Shown in pieces: positions 1 to 5,386 of a DNA stretch of 5,386 nt. The notes under the pieces were generated by a model. The model was not told where the DNA came from. It worked only from the letters and a program-made list of their open reading frames with translations, and ran no database searches. The stretch is from an uncultured Devosia sp. (lineage in GTDB: Bacteria > Pseudomonadota > Alphaproteobacteria > Rhizobiales > Devosiaceae): positions 1-5,386 of the forward strand of contig CAMLOA010000173.1 in assembly GCA_946481445.1 (NCBI GenBank). Direction: 5' to 3'. The position numbers were made by a program, and so were the translations under genes. Positions within the stretch are counted from its first letter, which is position 1. The number at the start of each line of letters is the position of its first letter.

Positions 1-111
1 GGTATGCCCTCACGCTTTGCTGCGGCAGTGGCGCCCGCCATGTCGGCGGCGATGCATGCCGCCAACCGCAAGGATCTGCGCGCCATAAAGGCCATTCTGG
101 AGCGCAGCTAG
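1..111 (+). CDS. C-terminal end of an unidentified protein (5' end outside window)
   Basis: Frame 1 is open from the window edge to a TAG at 109-111 and gives 36 residues ending in DLRAIKAILERS. The fragment is alanine-rich, then turns basic and amphipathic (NRKDLRAIKAILERS), as expected of a C-terminal helix. A hairpin at 131-153 just after the stop, and the convergent rpoH beyond it, fit a real gene end here. I do not recognise the family, and the fragment is too short to assign a function. It could still be a chance open frame, since GC-rich DNA has few stops, but the gap of about 64 bases between the two convergent stop codons is what one expects between two real genes. Confidence 0.55.
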   Translation, partial: GMPSRFAAAVAPAMSAAMHAANRKDLRAIKAILERS

Positions 112-130
112 CCAGGGACTGGACAAGAGA

Positions 131-153
131 AAGGTGGGCACCTGGCCCGCCTT
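131..153. terminator. Candidate bidirectional terminator hairpin between convergent genes
   Basis: AAGGTGGGC (131-139) and GCCCGCCTT (145-153) form a 9-bp stem around the 5-base loop ACCTG. The one imperfect position, 135 with 149, is a U-G wobble in plus-strand RNA and an A-C mismatch in minus-strand RNA. It lies 20 bases after the TAG of the left-hand gene and 23 bases beyond the rpoH stop. The following tracts are only weakly T-rich in either direction (AGACATTTCTG on plus, TCTCTTGTCC on minus), so termination strength is uncertain. Confidence 0.5.
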
Positions 154-175
154 AGACATTTCTGATCGTGGGGTC

Positions 176-1048
176 TTACGCTCCGGCGCGCGCAGCTTCC
201 TTGACGGCGTCCTGCACCTTTTCGAAGGCACGGACTTCGATCTGGCGGATGCGCTCGCGGCTCACGTCGTATTGCTGGGCCAGCTCTTCGAGCGTGGCCG
301 GGTTGTCCTGCAGGCGGCGGGCCTGGAAGATGGCGCGTTCGCGCTCGTTGAGCACGTCCATTGCCTTGTTGAGCATGGCCATGCGCTCGTCGAATTCCTC
401 GGTCTCGCCCAGCGTGGTTTCCTGGTCGGGCGTGTCGTCGACCAGCCAATCCTGCCATTCGGACGAGCCTTCATCGGCCCGCATGGGCGAATTGAGCGAG
501 GCGTCGCCGGAGAGGCGCGAATTCATCTGCACCACGTCGTCTTCGGTGACGTTGAGCGTGGTGGCGATCTGCTTGATCTGGTCGGGATGCAGGCTCCCAT
601 CGTCCAGCGCGGCGATCTGGCCCTTCACCTTCCTCAGGTTGAAGAACAAGCGCTTCTGGGCGGCCGTGGTGCCGATCTTGACCAGGCTCCAGCTGCGCAG
701 GACGTATTCCTGAATGGCGGCACGGATCCACCACATGGCATAGGTGGCCAGGCGGAAGCCTTTTTCCGGCTCGAAGCGCTTGACGGCATGCATCAGGCCC
801 ACATTGCCTTCCGAAATGACTTCGGAGATGGGCAGGCCATAGCCGCGATAGCCCATGGCGATCTTGGCCACCAGGCGCAGGTGGCTGGTGATCAGTTTCT
901 GCGCGGCGCCGGGGTCTGCGTGTTCCTTGTAGCGCTTGGCCAGCATGTACTCCTCGTCCGCTTCCAGCATGGGAAACTTGCGGATTTCCTGAAGATACCG
1001 GCTCAAGCCGCCTTCCGAGGAGAGGACGGGTAGATTGGTCTGGGCCAT
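176..1048 (-). CDS. rpoH: RNA polymerase heat-shock sigma factor RpoH (sigma-32)
   Basis: The gene encodes a 290-aa alternative sigma factor that directs RNA polymerase to heat-shock promoters such as those of chaperone and protease genes. Region 2 spans about residues 50-120, from LITSHLRLVAKIA through the FRLATYAMWWIR segment that melts and reads the -10 element. The RpoH box QKRLFFNLRK (131-140) separates this family from the housekeeping sigma. Region 4 (about 226-283) has the -35-binding helix-turn-helix with VSRERIRQIEVRA. The length is normal for alphaproteobacterial RpoH. I chose the ATG at 1048, which gives MAQTNLPVLS, because AAAGGGG lies 7 bases upstream. The frame runs upstream to another ATG at 1096, but that would add 16 arginine-rich residues unlike RpoH. 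The stop is TAA. Its own promoter-like sequence lies at 1138-1168. Family assignment is secure; which target genes it serves here cannot be read from the window. Confidence 0.98.
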   Translation of the reverse strand: MAQTNLPVLSSEGGLSRYLQEIRKFPMLEADEEYMLAKRYKEHADPGAAQKLITSHLRLVAKIAMGYRGYGLPISEVISEGNVGLMHAVKRFEPEKGFRLATYAMWWIRAAIQEYVLRSWSLVKIGTTAAQKRLFFNLRKVKGQIAALDDGSLHPDQIKQIATTLNVTEDDVVQMNSRLSGDASLNSPMRADEGSSEWQDWLVDDTPDQETTLGETEEFDERMAMLNKAMDVLNERERAIFQARRLQDNPATLEELAQQYDVSRERIRQIEVRAFEKVQDAVKEAARAGA

Positions 1049-1055
1049 GGACGCA

Positions 1056-1062
1056 CCCCTTT
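1056..1062 (-). promoter_or_regulatory. Ribosome binding site deciding the rpoH start
   Basis: AAAGGGG on the minus strand ends 7 bases before the ATG at 1048. This placement selects that start over the in-frame ATG at 1096. Confidence 0.8.
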
Positions 1063-1070
1063 CATGTTCC

Positions 1071-1121
1071 CCCGCATGCCGCGGGCGGAGCCTCACGTCA
1101 CCAATGGCCGAACCGGCCCAT
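1071..1121 (-). promoter_or_regulatory. Structured rpoH 5' leader with two hairpins
   Basis: Two inverted repeats lie between the presumed rpoH transcription start and its Shine-Dalgarno sequence. The distal one pairs 1104-1110 with 1114-1121: five GC pairs plus two AT pairs, one bulged base and a 3-base loop. The proximal one pairs 1071-1075 with 1081-1085 (CCCGC with GCGGG in the mRNA, 5-base loop) and ends 8 bases upstream of the AAAGGGG site. The pairings are visible; any role in translation or temperature control is inference, and neither stem hides the ribosome site itself. Confidence 0.35.
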
Positions 1122-1137
1122 CGGCAGACGACGATGG

Positions 1138-1168
1138 ATTATATAGGTCGCAATTTGTCGAATGTAAG
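1138..1168 (-). promoter_or_regulatory. Candidate rpoH promoter
   Basis: The minus strand reads CCTATATAAT, which contains a perfect TATAAT (1138-1143) and, offset by three bases, CTATAT (1141-1146), the form common in alphaproteobacterial housekeeping promoters. CTTACA (1163-1168) lies 16 bases upstream of CTATAT as a partial -35 element resembling CTTGAC. Transcription would start near 1131, leaving a leader of about 80 bases. CCTATAT also resembles the -10 reported for alphaproteobacterial RpoH promoters, so the promoter could be read by RpoD, RpoH or both. The -10 is strong and the -35 weak. Confidence 0.55.
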
Positions 1169-1283
1169 GGCACCAGAGGTGTCCAAACGCGCCAAGTGCG
1201 AAATGGTTGCAGGCCATCCGTGCCGCCGTCACGTTATTTACGCGGCCGGGTTGGGGCGGGTTCAATCAAGCTCCGGTGATCGG

Positions 1284-2312
1284 TCAGCGCGCAAAGGCCT
1301 TGTCATAGTGCTGCAGCGCGTCGTCGAGCGCCTGCAGGTCGTCGGGCAGCGGCGCCTCGAACAGCATTTCCTCGCCGGTCACCGGATGCTCGAAGCCCAG
1401 TTCTGCCGCGTGAAGCGCCTGCCGCCCAAGGGCAGCGACGGGGCCCGCCACATCCTCGGGCAGGCGGTTGATCTTGGTGGCATAGCCGGGCGCGTAGACC
1501 AGGTCCGACACCAGGGGGTGGCCGATATGGGCCATGTGTACGCGGATCTGGTGGGTGCGCCCGGTCTCGAGGTGGCATTGCACCCGGGTAATGTCCCAGC
1601 CCTCGCCGCCGAAGCGGGCTTCCACGAAATAGTGGGTGATGGCCTCGCGCCCGTCGCGCCGCACCGCCTGTTTGAGCCGGTTGTTCTGATCGCGGCCCAG
1701 CGGGGCGTCGATCGTGCCCTTGCCGGTTTCGGTCATGCCCCACACATAGGCGATATAGGCCCGGTGCAGCGGACCGGTCCGTCCGTGGTCGGCGAATTGC
1801 TCGCTCAGGTGGCGGTGTGCCTGCTCGGTCTTGGCGGCCACCATCACCCCGGACGTGTCTCGATCCAGCCGGTGCACGATGCCTGGGCGCTTGACCCCGC
1901 CAATGCCCACCAGGCTGTCCCCGCAATGGAACAGCAGGGCATTGACCAGTGTGCCGTCGGGGGAGCCCGGGGCGGGGTGTACCACCATGCCCACGGGCTT
2001 GTTGACGACGATGAGCTGGTCGTCCTCGTAGAGGATGTCGAGGGGGATGTCCTGCGGCTGCGGCTCGGCCTCTTCAGGCGGAGGGGCAAGAAGGACGATT
2101 GTCTCGCCGGCCGTTAGCCGGTATTTGGGCTCGCTGACGGTCTTGCCGTCGACGCTCACCGCGCCTTCGAGGATCAGGTCCTTGATCCGGCTGCGGCTGA
2201 GCACATCATAGGCCTTGGCCAGGGCGGCATCGAGCCGTGCACCGGCCATGGCGTCATCGACGGCAAACTCGACTGCCTCGCCTTCAAAGTCCAACCCGGT
2301 GTCTTCGGCCAT
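1284..2312 (-). CDS. rluD: RluA/RluD-family 23S rRNA pseudouridine synthase
   Basis: The gene encodes a 342-aa cytoplasmic enzyme that isomerises specific uridines in RNA to pseudouridine, in RluD's case in helix 69 of 23S rRNA. An N-terminal S4 RNA-binding domain covers about residues 26-75 (RLDAALAKAY to TAGETIVL). The catalytic domain follows, with NKPVGMVVHP (104-113), the signature HRLDRDTSG (147-155) in which D150 is the expected catalytic aspartate, GRTHQIRVHM (251-260) and GRQALHA (296-302). S4 domain, motifs and length all suit RluD rather than the S4-less RluA, but the target uridines are inferred. I chose the ATG at 2312 (MAEDTGLDFE) because AGGA lies 6 bases upstream. The frame continues to 2420, but those extra 36 residues lack family character and overlap the divergent gene. 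Its neighbour downstream on the same strand is rpoH, 235 bases away, an arrangement I recall from other alphaproteobacteria. Confidence 0.95.
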   Translation of the reverse strand: MAEDTGLDFEGEAVEFAVDDAMAGARLDAALAKAYDVLSRSRIKDLILEGAVSVDGKTVSEPKYRLTAGETIVLLAPPPEEAEPQPQDIPLDILYEDDQLIVVNKPVGMVVHPAPGSPDGTLVNALLFHCGDSLVGIGGVKRPGIVHRLDRDTSGVMVAAKTEQAHRHLSEQFADHGRTGPLHRAYIAYVWGMTETGKGTIDAPLGRDQNNRLKQAVRRDGREAITHYFVEARFGGEGWDITRVQCHLETGRTHQIRVHMAHIGHPLVSDLVYAPGYATKINRLPEDVAGPVAALGRQALHAAELGFEHPVTGEEMLFEAPLPDDLQALDDALQHYDKAFAR

Positions 2313-2655
2313 GAGCGATCCTAACGAAACTGCGCCCCAGATCGAGGACAGCAAGCTGTCACCCGAGGCACAGGCCATGCTGGGGAAGGCGCGCCGCTCG
2401 TTCGGTATTTCGATCGGCATCCTGCTTTTGGGCTTTATGGCGATTGGCTTTGCCCTTGTCTATCGCGTCATGCGCGACGCGCCGCCGCCCGCCCTGGCCG
2501 AGGCAGTCGTCCTGCCCCAGGGCGCGGTCGTCGTTTCGGCGCTGGTCAATGAGGGTGCCATCAACGTCACCTACACGCTGGACGGGGTCACGACGCTGGC
2601 CCTGTTCGACCAGGCGAGCGGGGAAATGACCCGCAGCGTGGTGATCGGGCCGTGA
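2311..2655 (+). CDS. Small single-pass membrane protein, DUF6476-like
   Basis: The product has 114 aa, no known reaction, and one membrane helix at about residues 32-52 (GISIGILLLGFMAIGFALVY). The helix follows a polar N-terminus with basic KARRS and precedes a C-terminal domain of about 60 residues (LAEAVVLPQGAVV to MTRSVVIGP). The pattern of an LPxGA strand, a stretch like LDGVTTLALFD, then ASGEMTRSV recalls alphaproteobacterial DUF6476 proteins; this is by eye. The basic flank suggests N-terminus in the cytoplasm and C-terminal domain in the periplasm. The start at 2311 lacks a good ribosome site. A second in-frame ATG at 2377 has GAGG 8 bases upstream and would give a 92-aa protein beginning MLGKARRSFG. 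I favour 2311 because LSPEAQAMLGKARRS looks like part of the conserved protein. It is divergent from rluD with overlapping start codons and ends 10 bases from the convergent coiled-coil gene. Confidence 0.72.
   Translation: MSDPNETAPQIEDSKLSPEAQAMLGKARRSFGISIGILLLGFMAIGFALVYRVMRDAPPPALAEAVVLPQGAVVVSALVNEGAINVTYTLDGVTTLALFDQASGEMTRSVVIGP
2319..2322 (-). promoter_or_regulatory. Ribosome binding site deciding the rluD start
   Basis: AGGA on the minus strand, 6 bases before the ATG at 2312. It lies inside the first codons of the divergent gene and supports the 2312 start over the longer frame to 2420. Confidence 0.65.
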
Positions 2656-2665
2656 CGGGGCTGGC

Positions 2666-3829
2666 CTAGCGGCCCTGGATTTCCCGCAGCGCCGCCATGC
2701 GGTCGGTCACCGAGCCCCGGCGCTCGCCATTGGCCGGCCTTTCCGCCACCGGCTCGTTGTCGTCGGCAAAGCGCTGTACGCGGTCGAACAGGCTTTCCTC
2801 GTCACGGGCCGGCGCTGCCTCGGTATCGACGGCATAGACCAGTCGGCTGACGCTCGCGGCAATGTCGTTGAGCCGCTCGCGCATATGGGCTTCTTCGAGC
2901 CGCTCGGTGTCCCAATCGGCCAGGATGGTGCTTTCCACGTTCAGCACCTTCTTGCGCAGGCTTTCGACCTCGGCTTCCAGGCTCAGCTTCTCGGCCAGCA
3001 ACTGCTCGACTTTGCCCGAGCTCTGGGCCACCACCTGGCTGGTTTCGGCGAGCAGCGCGTTGAGCCGGTTCTCGGCGCTGGCCATGCGGGCTTCGGCCAC
3101 GGTCAGGCTTTCGGCCTGTTTGTCGCGCGTGTCGTCGCGATGCGCCAGGGCCTCCCGCATCTGCGCTATGGCCGCATTTGCCTCGGCACTGCGGCGATCC
3201 GAGCTCTCCAGCCGGGCGATCAGGCTTTGCGCCTGTTCCTCGAGGAAGGCGGCGCGCTTGTGCTCTATGGCGAGGGCCGCCGTCAGCCGGTCGATATCCT
3301 CGTCATAGTCGCCCGATAGCGGCGTGCCTTCGAGGTCGGCACCCTTGGGCAAGCCGCCGCGAACGCTCTGGCGCAGGGTTTCGATCTCGGCGGTGCGGGT
3401 TTCCAGTTCGCGGTCGCGCATGCGCAGGCGCTGCGCCAGGTCGGTGCCCTCGCGCTCCAGTTCGAGGATGCGGGCGCGCAATTCCGCCTCGCGGGCCTCC
3501 AGGTCCTTGACGATGGCCAGGTGCTTGTCGCGCTCCGCCTTGAGGGCGCCCAGGTCGGATCGCTTCTGGTTGACGTCGCCCAGTTGTTCGGCCAGCCGCT
3601 TGCGCAGCATTTCCACGTTCATTTCCAGGCGGCGGGTCGACAGGGCGAACTCGGCCCGCAGCTGATCCTTGTCGGCGCGGAATTCGGCCATGGTAATCGG
3701 CGTGGCCGCCTCGATGCGGCGCTTGGTCAGGCGGACGGCGCGCTTCCACACGGCGGGCATGATGATCAGGGCAACAAGCCCGGCCACCATCGCGCCCAGC
3801 GCGAAATACATGATGTTCTCGATGAGCAT
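2666..3829 (-). CDS. Membrane-anchored long coiled-coil protein of unknown function
   Basis: The product has 387 aa. Residues 4-28 form one hydrophobic helix (ENIMYFALGAMVAG to MPAVW), followed at once by KRAVRLTKRR, a positive stretch that places the rest in the cytoplasm. Residues of about 50-155 and 178-335 are strongly heptad-like, rich in L, A, E, R and K, hence two long coiled coils. They are separated by a Gly/Pro-containing break near 156-177 (RGGLPKGADLEGTPLSG). A disordered acidic stretch and a short basic tail (SVTDRMAALREIQGR) end the protein. The segment IEAATPITMAEFRADKDQLR resembles a conserved family of uncharacterised rhizobial proteins I recall, sometimes labelled myosin- or Smc-like because of the coiled coils; there are no ATPase motifs. 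A scaffold role in envelope growth or polar organisation is only inference. The ATG at 3829 is chosen because GGGAG lies 7 bases upstream and the membrane helix starts there. The frame extends to 3886 with a Gly/Pro-rich, non-family stretch. Confidence 0.9.
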   Translation of the reverse strand: MLIENIMYFALGAMVAGLVALIIMPAVWKRAVRLTKRRIEAATPITMAEFRADKDQLRAEFALSTRRLEMNVEMLRKRLAEQLGDVNQKRSDLGALKAERDKHLAIVKDLEAREAELRARILELEREGTDLAQRLRMRDRELETRTAEIETLRQSVRGGLPKGADLEGTPLSGDYDEDIDRLTAALAIEHKRAAFLEEQAQSLIARLESSDRRSAEANAAIAQMREALAHRDDTRDKQAESLTVAEARMASAENRLNALLAETSQVVAQSSGKVEQLLAEKLSLEAEVESLRKKVLNVESTILADWDTERLEEAHMRERLNDIAASVSRLVYAVDTEAAPARDEESLFDRVQRFADDNEPVAERPANGERRGSVTDRMAALREIQGR

Positions 3830-3836
3830 CGCCGTA

Positions 3837-3841
3837 CTCCC
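3837..3841 (-). promoter_or_regulatory. Ribosome binding site of the coiled-coil gene
   Basis: GGGAG on the minus strand, 7 bases before the ATG at 3829. It favours this start over the in-frame upstream start at 3886. Confidence 0.65.
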
Positions 3842-3913
3842 ACCCCCGGGCGAGCCCCGAGCGGATAAACCCCTATCTGGCAGCAAGGGCGAGGAAAGGC
3901 CACATTCGCCAGT

Positions 3914-3921
3914 GGTTAACC
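3914..3921. promoter_or_regulatory. GGTTAACC palindrome, possible CtrA-type site
   Basis: A perfect 8-base palindrome lies in the 119-base gap upstream of the coiled-coil gene, about 85-92 bases before its start codon. Read on either strand it gives a TTAACC core (TTAACCCT on plus, TTAACCAC on minus), each one base away from the TTAACCAT form of the CtrA half-site known in alphaproteobacteria. It lacks the spaced second TTAA of the full TTAA-N7-TTAA motif. I found no convincing -35/-10 pair in this gap. Confidence 0.22.
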
Positions 3922-3948
3922 CTAACGCGTCCCGCCCGTTCCGTCACC

Positions 3949-5386
3949 TCACGGCAGGGGTGCCGAGCGGGTAAAAACCAGTGGCGTGATCCCCTCGGGG
4001 GCATCAATTTCCGCCAGCACGTTGCAGGATTGCAGTTCCAGCCGGGCCGCGCGCGGCGCCGGCGGCTCCGGGTAGCCCTGCAGCTCGAGGTTGAATTCGA
4101 TCTCTGCGTCGTTGAGGTAGAGCGTGTGCAGGCCCGGACGGGCCGCGGCCCACACATTGATCCCGAAACTGAGGCCGATCACGCCGCCCTGGCGCAGGCA
4201 GACCTCGTATGATCCGTGCGTCTCGTACCCGTCCGGGGCCGGGGCGCAGACATATTCCAGGCTCGCGATCTCCAGTCCCATCGCTTCGGGCATCCAGTAG
4301 TCCTGCAGGCCCCACAGTCCCTCGCCCATGACCTCGAGGCGGAACCGGGGCCGGTTGCCGCGCATGTCGTTGCCCAGCCCGGAATAGCTGCTCACGACGG
4401 TGATCGGCGGGGCTCCGATCGCGGCTTCCACGCGCTGGTCGGACACCCAGGCGACGCTGCGGGGCTCGGGCATGACGCGGGTCCAGGTCTCGCCCCCGGT
4501 CCGGTCCCCCATTTCCCAATGGCCGGAGAGGCCGTCGGGACCCCCGCTGACGATGGAACGCCCGTCTGAGTAATCGAAGTGAAAGTAGCCATATTCGGCC
4601 AGCAGGGCGCCCGGCCCCGTCATGGTCACGTTGGCCTGGTTGCTCTCCCCCGCCGCCTGGAAGAAACTCAGGTGCCAGGAGGCGGCAGGGTCGCGCACGA
4701 ACCGGTACCAGCAGCCCCCCGGTCCGGGGCGATCCAGGCAGGTCCAGGTGCCGCCCTTGTTCAGGGTGGCAAAGCCGGGCAGTTCGCCCGACTCGCCATG
4801 CCATTCGATGTACCAGTTGCCCTCCAGCGCGATATTGGGGTCGATGGCAGGGTCGCGATGGTTGGGGCGGGGCTCGGGCACGGGCGCGGCCGTGGTGCCG
4901 TGGTCGCCGGGCAGCACTGTCGCGGTGACGACGCCATCGGCAAATGTGCCGGTCCAGGTCACGGATCCGTCCGGCAGGCACGGATCGCCCAGTGTCTTGC
5001 GCGCGGTCAGGGCGTCGCCATCGACGGCGACGTCGATCCGTTGCCGCTCGACCAGTGTGGGGCAGTCCAGGCCCGTCGCATGCCAGGGGCCGTCGAGGAC
5101 CGAGGCATCGAGCCCGTCGGCGACGAACTGACCGATCGCACCCTCGGCACTCCCCAGCGCCTGCACCTGGCTCCAGTCGAGCGGCAGCACCGGCCCGGTC
5201 TCACCACCGCCGATCGTTCCCAGCCCGCGCCGGCTCAGCACCGGTCCGGCCTGGGGCGATGCCGACCGTTCGAAGGCGAAGACGTCCAGCTGCGATACCG
5301 TCCAGTCCGGGGCGATCAGGCGCCCGATCTCGCCGACGAAGCGGGCATCGGCAGTCAGTTCGCTCTCCTTGAGCCCGCTCTCGAAG
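3949..5386 (-). CDS. Large Cys/Trp-rich protein of unknown function (5' end outside window)
   Basis: The frame is open from a TGA at 3949-3951 to the right edge, giving 478 residues without an N-terminus. A GTG at 5241 is in frame, but sensible sequence (ESELTADARFVGEIGRLIA, then DWTVSQLDVFAFER) continues upstream to the edge, so I do not take it as the start. Three blocks can be seen. Block 1, codons at about 5095-4910, holds two cysteines and GDPCLPDGSVTWTG. After a proline-rich linker, block 2 (about 4828-4470) runs from GNWYIEWHG through GTWTCLDRPGPGGCWYRF to GHWEMGDRTGGETWTR. Block 3 (about 4460-4060) holds GNRPRFRLEV, two cysteines and a GLHTLYLNDAEIEFNLEL strand. Seven cysteines, mostly in near pairs, about 14 tryptophans and beta-type alternation suggest disulfide-stabilised beta domains outside the cytoplasm. 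The GxW beginnings recall lipocalin-like barrels, which is a guess. I do not recognise the family. Confidence 0.85.
   Translation of the reverse strand, partial: FESGLKESELTADARFVGEIGRLIAPDWTVSQLDVFAFERSASPQAGPVLSRRGLGTIGGGETGPVLPLDWSQVQALGSAEGAIGQFVADGLDASVLDGPWHATGLDCPTLVERQRIDVAVDGDALTARKTLGDPCLPDGSVTWTGTFADGVVTATVLPGDHGTTAAPVPEPRPNHRDPAIDPNIALEGNWYIEWHGESGELPGFATLNKGGTWTCLDRPGPGGCWYRFVRDPAASWHLSFFQAAGESNQANVTMTGPGALLAEYGYFHFDYSDGRSIVSGGPDGLSGHWEMGDRTGGETWTRVMPEPRSVAWVSDQRVEAAIGAPPITVVSSYSGLGNDMRGNRPRFRLEVMGEGLWGLQDYWMPEAMGLEIASLEYVCAPAPDGYETHGSYEVCLRQGGVIGLSFGINVWAAARPGLHTLYLNDAEIEFNLELQGYPEPPAPRAARLELQSCNVLAEIDAPEGITPLVFTRSAPLP

Noticed and set aside
134..1033. 299-codon plus-strand open frame opposite rpoH
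   Set aside because: Its codons lie exactly opposite the rpoH codons, so it stays open simply because rpoH avoids TTA, CTA and TCA codons, as GC-rich genomes do. No ribosome site or recognisable domain.
1225..1275. Possible second rpoH promoter (TTGAAC with TAAATA, 19-base spacing, minus strand)
   Set aside because: Spacing is too long and the -10 is poor; the candidate at 1138-1168 is clearly better.
1035..2117. 360-codon plus-strand open frame opposite rluD and the rpoH promoter
   Set aside because: Also codon-aligned with rluD, so it is the same GC-rich shadow effect. rluD has intact catalytic motifs and this frame has none.
2215..2310. N-terminal extension of the small membrane protein to 2215
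   Set aside because: The extension (MARAASSRAPAMASS onward) is Ala/Ser-rich antisense of the rluD S4 region and not protein-like.
2313..2420. N-terminal extension of rluD to 2420
   Set aside because: The extra 36 residues precede the normal start of the family, overlap the divergent gene, and the ATG at 2312 has its own AGGA site.
2862..3308. Plus-strand open frames opposite the coiled-coil gene
   Set aside because: Serine/arginine/alanine low-complexity translations mirror the heptad-rich coding strand. No start signal.
3845..3900. Terminator or promoter in the rest of the gap upstream of the coiled-coil gene
   Set aside because: Only 4-bp GC stems without T tracts and no properly spaced -35/-10 pair could be found.
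4004..4981. 325-codon minus-strand open frame overlapping the unknown gene in another frame
   Set aside because: Its translation is Arg/Pro/Gly/Ala-rich, typical of an out-of-frame read of GC-rich coding DNA. The overlapping frame has varied composition with Trp, Cys and Tyr and runs on to the window edge.
5239..5241. GTG start giving a 430-residue protein for the rightmost gene
   Set aside because: The same frame continues without a stop to the window edge with protein-like sequence, and no ribosome site is evident before the GTG, so the gene is treated as partial.

Overview
The window is GC-rich and reads as ordinary chromosome of an alphaproteobacterium, most likely Hyphomicrobiales and possibly Devosiaceae. 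The clues are an alphaproteobacterial-type RpoH (290 aa with an intact RpoH box), an RluD-family gene directly upstream of rpoH, a DUF6476-like small membrane protein, and a membrane-anchored coiled-coil protein whose N-terminus resembles proteins I recall from rhizobial relatives. The placement is from memory of sequence style, not from a search. I see no mobile elements, CRISPR array, rRNA, tRNA or phage genes, and no gene-free stretch longer than about 235 bases.

Layout from left to right. The last 36 codons of an unidentified plus-strand gene end at 111. A convergent intergenic hairpin (131-153) follows, then rpoH on the minus strand (176-1048). A 235-base intergenic region (1049-1283) carries a good candidate rpoH promoter and a leader with two hairpins. 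An RluD-type pseudouridine synthase gene lies on the minus strand (1284-2312). A divergent plus-strand gene for a 114-aa single-pass membrane protein (2311-2655) has a start codon that shares two bases with the rluD start codon. This gene is convergent, with only a 10-base gap, with a minus-strand gene for a 387-aa membrane-anchored coiled-coil protein (2666-3829). After a 119-base gap lies the 3' part of a minus-strand gene for a large cysteine- and tryptophan-rich protein of unknown function (3949 to beyond 5386).

Functionally, rpoH (heat-shock transcription) and rluD (23S rRNA modification) are housekeeping genes lying in tandem. The wide gap and the promoter-like motifs suggest rpoH is mainly expressed from its own promoter. 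The coiled-coil protein is probably an envelope or cell-organisation factor. The last gene is the least understood and probably encodes an extracytoplasmic protein. The window does not show a convincing new multi-gene system. The items most worth a second look are the shared CATG start codons, the rpoH leader and promoter, the coiled-coil protein with a CtrA-like palindrome upstream, and the unknown Cys/Trp-rich protein.
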